Assembly (NCBI RefSeq): GCF_009557055.1 | Contig: NZ_CP045649.1 | Span: 2,269,501-2,333,500 of the forward strand | DNA length: 64,000 nt | Direction: 5' to 3' | Origin: Nocardioides sp. dk884 | Lineage (GTDB): Bacteria > Actinomycetota > Actinomycetes > Propionibacteriales > Nocardioidaceae | Shown here: positions 60,069 through 64,000 of the stretch, piece by piece | Numbering within the stretch: the stretch's first letter is position 1 | Layout of the letters: each line of letters begins with the position of its first letter | Translations under genes and position numbers: made by a program | The notes under the pieces: generated by a model | Databases searched by the model: none | Told to the model about the DNA's origin: nothing | Seen by the model: only the letters and a program-made list of their open reading frames with translations

Positions 60069-60857
60069 CTACCCCTCGGTGAGCGCGGCGCAGACCTCGG
60101 CGACGGCGGTGGGCACGCCCGCGACGTACCAGCGCTTGCCGGCGGCCTCGACGTGCCGGGTCTCCCCACCGAGCGCACGGATGATCGCGGCGCCCGGGAG
60201 CTCGTCCCACGGCGGTACGGAGTGCTGGCACACGACGTGCAGCATCCCGCTCGCGACGGCCATCGCGTCCATCGAGCCCGAGCCGAGCATCCGCAGGGTG
60301 GCGGCCCTGCGGGCGGCGCGGGCGAAGGCGTCCTCGACGGGGGTGCCCAGGAACGGCGGGTGCAGGTAGGTCGCCAGGCACGACTGCGCCAGCGGGCGGT
60401 CGACCAGCGGCGCCAGCGGCACGCCGTCGGCCGTCGCCGGGAGGCCCGGTCCGCCGACGTACGTCGTCCCGCTCGCGGGGTGGTGGACCGCTCCGAGCAG
60501 CAGGTCCTCGCCGTCGCGCAGCGCGAGCGCGGAGCACCACCAGTCCAGGCCGGCCACGAAGTTGTAGGTGCCGTCGACGGGGTCGATCACCCAGGTGCGT
60601 CCGCTGGTGCCGTCGTGGACGGAGCCCTCCTCGCCAAGGACGCCGTCGGCGGGTCGCTCGGCGGCGAGGGCGTCCACGATCGCCCGCTCGGCCGCACGGT
60701 CGGCGGCGGTGACCAGGTCGGAGACCGAGGTCTTCTGCTCGGCGTCCAGGCCCTCGGCGCGCATCCGCTGGGCCAGCTGGCCTCCCGCGGTCACCAGGCG
60801 TACGGCGAGCTCGGCGTCGCTGGGCCGGTCGCTGGGCCGGTCGTCGGCCCCGCTCAC
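60069..60857 (-). CDS. Inositol monophosphatase family protein
   Basis: A 262-residue Mg-dependent phosphatase. Motif A is WVIDPVDGTYNFVAGLDWW, the earlier acid lies in VLGEEGSVHD, and motif B is PPWDELPGAAIIRALGG. This class hydrolyses inositol-1-phosphate or related sugar phosphates; here it lies just upstream of the pgsA inositol-lipid enzyme. GTG 60857 overlaps the HIT gene stop (GTGA), so they are co-translated. Substrate could also be fructose-1,6-bisphosphate or histidinol phosphate. Confidence 0.9.
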   Translation of the reverse strand: MSGADDRPSDRPSDAELAVRLVTAGGQLAQRMRAEGLDAEQKTSVSDLVTAADRAAERAIVDALAAERPADGVLGEEGSVHDGTSGRTWVIDPVDGTYNFVAGLDWWCSALALRDGEDLLLGAVHHPASGTTYVGGPGLPATADGVPLAPLVDRPLAQSCLATYLHPPFLGTPVEDAFARAARRAATLRMLGSGSMDAMAVASGMLHVVCQHSVPPWDELPGAAIIRALGGETRHVEAAGKRWYVAGVPTAVAEVCAALTEG

Positions 60858-61402
60858 GCGTCCCAGGCCTCGGCGAGCAGGGCGCGGGTGTCGGCGAGCA
60901 GCTGCGGCACGGTCTTGGTGCGCCCGATGACGGGCATGAAGTTCTGGTCGCCGGCCCAGCGCGGGACGACGTGCTGGTGCAGGTGCGCGGCGATGCCGGC
61001 GCCGGCGATGTGGCCCTGGTTCATGCCGATGTTGAACCCCTCGGCGCCCGAGCGGGAGCGGAGCACGGTCATCGCGCGCTTGGTCAGCTCGCCGATCTCC
61101 ACCATCTCCTCGGGGGTGGTCTGGGTGTAGTCGGCGATGTGGCGGTAGGGGCAGACCATCAGGTGGCCCGGGGCGTAGGGGTAGAGGTTGAGCACCACGA
61201 AGGAGTGCTCACCGCGGTGCACGATGAGCCCGTCGGCGTCCTCCCCGCGCGGGATCCGGCAGAACGGGCACTCGCCGACGGAGGCGTCGCTCGGCTTGTT
61301 CTCGCCGCGGATGTAGGCCATCCGGTGCGGCGTCCAGAGCCGCTCCAGGTCGTCGGGGCGGCCGATCCCGTCCTGGGTCAGGGTCTCCTCGGACTGGCTC
61401 AT
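60854..61402 (-). CDS. HIT-domain nucleotide phosphorylase/hydrolase
   Basis: A 182-residue HIT protein. The catalytic triad H140, H142, H144 lies in AAHLHQHVVPRWAGD; a CPFC pair at 45-48 may bind zinc. The homologue beside pgsA1 and thrS in M. tuberculosis, Rv2613c, is an Ap4A phosphorylase, so the same activity is the best guess. ATG 61402 starts MSQSEETLTQDG. First gene of the unit HIT-IMPase-pgsA. Confidence 0.92.
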   Translation of the reverse strand: MSQSEETLTQDGIGRPDDLERLWTPHRMAYIRGENKPSDASVGECPFCRIPRGEDADGLIVHRGEHSFVVLNLYPYAPGHLMVCPYRHIADYTQTTPEEMVEIGELTKRAMTVLRSRSGAEGFNIGMNQGHIAGAGIAAHLHQHVVPRWAGDQNFMPVIGRTKTVPQLLADTRALLAEAWDA

Positions 61403-61460
61403 GACACCCGATCCTAGGGCGAGGCGCCGACACCGGGGCGGCCGGTACGGGGCGCCGGGA

Positions 61461-62417
61461 TCAGGGCTTGCCGAACCACGGCAGCGCGTTGACCCCGGGG
61501 CAGGTGACGTTCTGGTCGCGGTCGAGTGCGACCCACTGGCTGAGCACCGCCGGGCCGCCCTGGATGGAGTGCGACTTGCCGCAGCGGTTCAGCGCCTCGG
61601 CCCGCGAGGTCTCCCCCGCCGCGCGCCACTCGGGCACCCCGAGGCTGAAGCCGCCGACGATGAGCTCCCACAGGTGGGCGGTCGAGTAGACGCCGATCTT
61701 GTAGCCCGCCTCGCGGTAGGCACGGGCGGCGCCCTGGACGACCGCGGCGTTCGCCCGGCGGTCCGGGCTCCACTCCCAGATCGTCACCGGCTCCACGTCG
61801 AGCCACACCGCGGGGACCTTGAGCTTGGCGCGCTTCATCGTGGTGAGGTTGGCACGGCTCTGCTGGTAGCCGACGTTGCGCAGCCCGCCGATCCGGGTGC
61901 CCCCGGCGTACGGCCCTGCGTCGCGGTGCTTGGCCAGCTGGGCCCTCGAGGGATAGCTGACCACGGCGTAGGCCCCGAGGAGCATCCCGCGCTGACGCAC
62001 CCAGCGGACCTGCCAGGGCAGGCAGGGGTTGCGGGTGAATCCCGGGCCGTTGGTCAGCCCGAGGATCACGTACCGGGCCTGCGGCAGCGGCATCGGCTGG
62101 CCCTGGGTGGGACGCGAGGGGATGCCCAGCCCCTTGCGGCACTGCGGCCAGGAGGCGTCCGCGCCCAGCAGCGGGCGGCGCGCCTTGGACTCCCTGACCG
62201 CCTGCTGCTCGGCGTGCTTGGCGAGGGATTCCAGCTCCTCCGGATCCGGGCGGTTCGCGTCACCCGGGGCGCCCCGGCCGCGGTCCGCGCCGGAGTCCTG
62301 CGACGGCGCCTTGGACGCCGCCGCGTCGCGCTCCGCCGGCTCGTCGCCGTCCCTCCCACAGCTGAGGAGGAGCACCATCGCCATGACGAGCGCGAGCATC
62401 GTGCGGAGCACCGACAT
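61461..62417 (-). CDS. Lipoprotein with GH25/DUF1906-like domain
   Basis: A 318-residue lipoprotein. The signal peptide ends in a lipobox VLLLSC (Cys20). A charged disordered linker (about 21-75) leads to a glycoside hydrolase-like TIM-barrel domain: ADASWPQCRKGLGIP, RYVILGLTNGPGFTRNPCL, LLGAYAVVSYPS, VPAVWLDVEPVTIWEWSPD, GYKIGVYSTAHLWELI and ALDRDQNVTCPG. WLDVEP fits the acidic catalytic region of GH25-type folds. Likely acts on or binds cell-wall glycans (inference). ATG 62417; alone between HIT and thrS. Confidence 0.85.
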   Translation of the reverse strand: MSVLRTMLALVMAMVLLLSCGRDGDEPAERDAAASKAPSQDSGADRGRGAPGDANRPDPEELESLAKHAEQQAVRESKARRPLLGADASWPQCRKGLGIPSRPTQGQPMPLPQARYVILGLTNGPGFTRNPCLPWQVRWVRQRGMLLGAYAVVSYPSRAQLAKHRDAGPYAGGTRIGGLRNVGYQQSRANLTTMKRAKLKVPAVWLDVEPVTIWEWSPDRRANAAVVQGAARAYREAGYKIGVYSTAHLWELIVGGFSLGVPEWRAAGETSRAEALNRCGKSHSIQGGPAVLSQWVALDRDQNVTCPGVNALPWFGKP

Positions 62418-62524
62418 GGCGTCCAGCGTAGGTCGCTCACCCGAGGGTCGGCGGGAGTCAGGAGGTCTCCCGGGGGTGCGCGGGGGCGGGGTGTCCGGGG
62501 CGTGCCGGGGGGTTGCGCGTAACT

Positions 62525-62547
62525 GCGCAATTGCTGGGAAAAGCACC
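62525..62547. repeat. Partial copy of the GCGCAATTGC palindrome element
   Basis: GCGCAATTGC followed by TGGGAAAAGCACC matches the right arm of the fuller copies at 62565 and 62769. The left arm is degenerate. Confidence 0.6.
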
Positions 62548-62564
62548 GGGAATCCGCCGATCGC

Positions 62565-62598
62565 GGTGCTTTTCCGCGCAATTGCGGGGAGAAGCACC
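62565..62598. repeat. 34-bp palindromic element centred on CAATTG
   Basis: GGTGCTTTTCC on the left pairs with GGAGAAGCACC on the right about a GCGCAATTGCG centre, with two mismatched pairs of 17. The sequence continues CACCCGAGG, as in the copy at 62769. Confidence 0.75.
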
Positions 62599-62651
62599 AC
62601 CCGAGGCCGAGGCGAGGCCCGAGGCCGAGCTTGTCGCCAGCCGGCCAACGA

Positions 62652-62702
62652 TTGGTCACGAACGGCACCCCAACGGCCCGGATCGTTGTCGTTGGGGACC
62701 AA
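62652..62702. repeat. Nested inverted repeat upstream of the third palindrome
   Basis: Outer arms TTGGTC (62652-62657) and GACCAA (62697-62702); inner arms CCCCAACG (62668-62675) and CGTTGGGG (62690-62697). The inner 8-bp stem has a 14-nt loop. It is not related to the GCGCAATTGCG family. Confidence 0.5.
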
Positions 62703-62768
62703 ACGTCGCCGCGATGTGGCGGTTGGGGTTGGTGTGATCGCACCGCCGGGTCGCGCACCGAGAAACCG

Positions 62769-62818
62769 CCTCGGGTGGTGCCTTTCCGCGCAATTGCGCC
62801 GAAAAGCACCACCCGAGG
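62769..62818. repeat. 50-bp near-perfect palindrome
   Basis: Left arm CCTCGGGTGGTGC and right arm GCACCACCCGAGG are exact complements; between them TTTC/GAAA and GCGCAATTGCGC complete the fold. Only 2 of 25 base pairs mismatch. The centre lies between 62793 and 62794. It lies 31 bases from the thrS stop and could end its transcript. Confidence 0.8.
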
Positions 62819-62848
62819 ATGAGCCAGAGCCCAGAGGCAGAGGCCGAC

Positions 62849-64000
62849 TCAGACCTGCTCGCGCGCCTCGACGGCCGCCGCGATCCGCGCGATCGCCTCG
62901 GCGACCGGGACGCCGTTGTCCTGCCGACCGTCGCGGTAGCGGAACGACACGGCGCCCGCCTCCACGTCGTCGTCGCCGGCGATCAGCATGAACGGCACCT
63001 TCTGCAGCTGGGCGTTGCGGATCTTCTTCTGCATCCGGTCGTCGCTCAGGTCGACCTCGGCGCGCAGCCCGGCGGCCTTGAGCTGGGCCACGATGTCCTT
63101 GAGGTAGTCGTCGTGACGCTCGGCGATCGGGATCGCCACGGCCTGGACCGGCGCGAGCCAGGGCGGGAAGGCGCCGGCGTAGTGCTCCACCAGTACGCCG
63201 ATGAACCGTTCGATCGAGCCGAACTTCGCCGAGTGGATCATCACCGGCTCCTGGCGCGAGCCGTCGGCGGCCTGGTAGGCGAGCTCGAAGCGGTGCGGCT
63301 GGTTGAAGTCGTACTGCACTGTGCCCATCTGCCAGGTGCGCCCGATCGCGTCCTTGGCCTGCACCGAGATCTTGGGGCCGTAGAACGCGGCACCGCCCGG
63401 GTCGGGGACCAGGTCGAGGCCGGTCTCGCTGGCGACGTCCTCGAGCACCTTGGTCGCGACCGCCCACTGCTCCTCGGTGCCGATGAACTTGTCGCTCTCG
63501 GGGTCGCGGGTGGACAGCTCGAGGTAGAAGTCGTCGAGACCGAAGTCGCGCAGCACGCTCAGCATGAAGCTGAGCAGGTGCTTGACCTCCTCGGGCGCCT
63601 GCTCAGGGGTGCAGTAGGAGTGCGAGTCGTCCTGGGCGAAGCCGCGCACGCGAGTCAGGCCGTGGATCACGCCGGACTTCTCGTAGCGGTAGACCGAGCC
63701 GAACTCGAAGAGCCGCAGCGGCAGCTCGCGGTAGGAGCGCCCGCGGCTCTTGTAGATCAGGTTGTGCATCGGGCAGTTCATCGCCTTGAGCTGGTAGTTC
63801 GACCCCTCGAACTCCATCGGCGGGAACATCGTGTCGGCGTAGTGCGGCAGGTGCCCCGAGGTGTGGAACAGCCCGTCCTTGGAGATGTGCGGGGTGCCGA
63901 CGTACTCGAAGCCCTCCTCGATGTGGCGGGCCCGGACATAGTCCTCCATGACCCGCTTGAGCACGCCGCCCTTGGGGTGGAAGACCGGCAGGCCCGAGCC
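62849..64000 (-). CDS. thrS: Threonyl-tRNA synthetase, C-terminal part (5' end outside window)
   Basis: The frame is open to the window edge and gives the class II core and anticodon domain. Motif 1 zone is [12 protein letters not shown] and [18 protein letters not shown]; zinc ligand region [20 protein letters not shown]; motif 2 [20 protein letters not shown]; motif 3 [20 protein letters not shown]; and the C-terminal anticodon-binding domain ends [10 protein letters not shown]. About 380 codons are present; the TGS and editing domains lie beyond 64000. An internal ATG at 63964 is not the start. Confidence 0.96.
   Translation of the reverse strand, partial: GSGLPVFHPKGGVLKRVMEDYVRARHIEEGFEYVGTPHISKDGLFHTSGHLPHYADTMFPPMEFEGSNYQLKAMNCPMHNLIYKSRGRSYRELPLRLFEFGSVYRYEKSGVIHGLTRVRGFAQDDSHSYCTPEQAPEEVKHLLSFMLSVLRDFGLDDFYLELSTRDPESDKFIGTEEQWAVATKVLEDVASETGLDLVPDPGGAAFYGPKISVQAKDAIGRTWQMGTVQYDFNQPHRFELAYQAADGSRQEPVMIHSAKFGSIERFIGVLVEHYAGAFPPWLAPVQAVAIPIAERHDDYLKDIVAQLKAAGLRAEVDLSDDRMQKKIRNAQLQKVPFMLIAGDDDVEAGAVSFRYRDGRQDNGVPVAEAIARIAAAVEAREQV

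Larger units (their letters stand above)
62418..62848. other. 431-bp intergenic region rich in palindromic repeats
   Basis: No gene is supported. Three palindromic elements centred on GCGCAATTGCG occur (see separate entries), plus a nested hairpin near 62652-62702. The thrS stop lies at its right end, so these structures lie downstream of thrS and upstream of the lipoprotein gene. Confidence 0.7.

Overview
The window is very GC-rich DNA with short intergenic gaps, many 1 to 4 bp stop/start overlaps and frequent GTG starts. Its housekeeping gene order is that of a high-GC actinobacterium: thrS, HIT protein, pgsA, then yebC, ruvCAB, yajC, secD, secF, apt, rel, then hisS, aspS, then rarA, alaS, ruvX, mltG, aroE, prepilin peptidase, aroC, aroK, aroB, aroQ. 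The same blocks occur in Mycobacterium. The two DUF222/HNH proteins, the TesB pair and overall style suggest a Nocardioides-like member of the Nocardioidaceae; this is inference, since no rRNA is present. I see no tRNA, rRNA, CRISPR array or prophage.

Layout. 1-2.1 kb: start of an ABC transporter ATPase and a NarL-type two-component system. 2.2-5.0 kb: arsenic resistance, with divergent arsR and a coupled arsM-acr3-arsC operon. 5.0-9.3 kb: accessory stretch with a DHFR-like protein, a coupled pair of small membrane ORFs, a DUF6226 protein, a truncated MFS gene, a DUF222/HNH protein and a decayed MBL-fold gene. 9.3-11.9 kb: ABC-F ATPase and a TetR regulator. 11.9-22.1 kb: lipid metabolism: thiolase divergent from fabG-like/MaoC genes, two adjacent TesB thioesterases with a PAC2 protein, and a fadA-fadJ beta-oxidation operon closed by a strong terminator. 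22.1-25.0 kb: accessory island with an HNH protein under a perfect SOS box, an IS5-family remnant and a membrane-anchored protein. 25.1-36.6 kb: shikimate genes, mltG, ruvX, alaS, rarA, nearly all overlapping. 36.6-43.1 kb: dipeptide/oligopeptide ABC transporter in order C-A-B-D-F. 43.2-64 kb: aspS-hisS, a glyoxalase-II-like hydrolase, a DUF349 protein, rel-apt-secFD-yajC, ruvBAC, yebC, a membrane phosphoesterase, pgsA-IMPase-HIT, a GH25-like lipoprotein, and thrS running off the right edge.

The least explained content is repetitive. A composite tandem array (about 21-22 bp A units followed by 22 bp B units) recurs at 11.04 and 48.44 kb, with a B-only array at 15.90 kb, and an A-like piece lies in frame inside rarA. 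A separate family of long palindromes centred on GCGCAATTGCG sits before thrS. Two LexA-type boxes link the HNH gene and ruvCAB to the SOS response. Several genes look recently broken: the MFS gene, the MBL gene, the transposase, and possibly the 5' end of fadJ.
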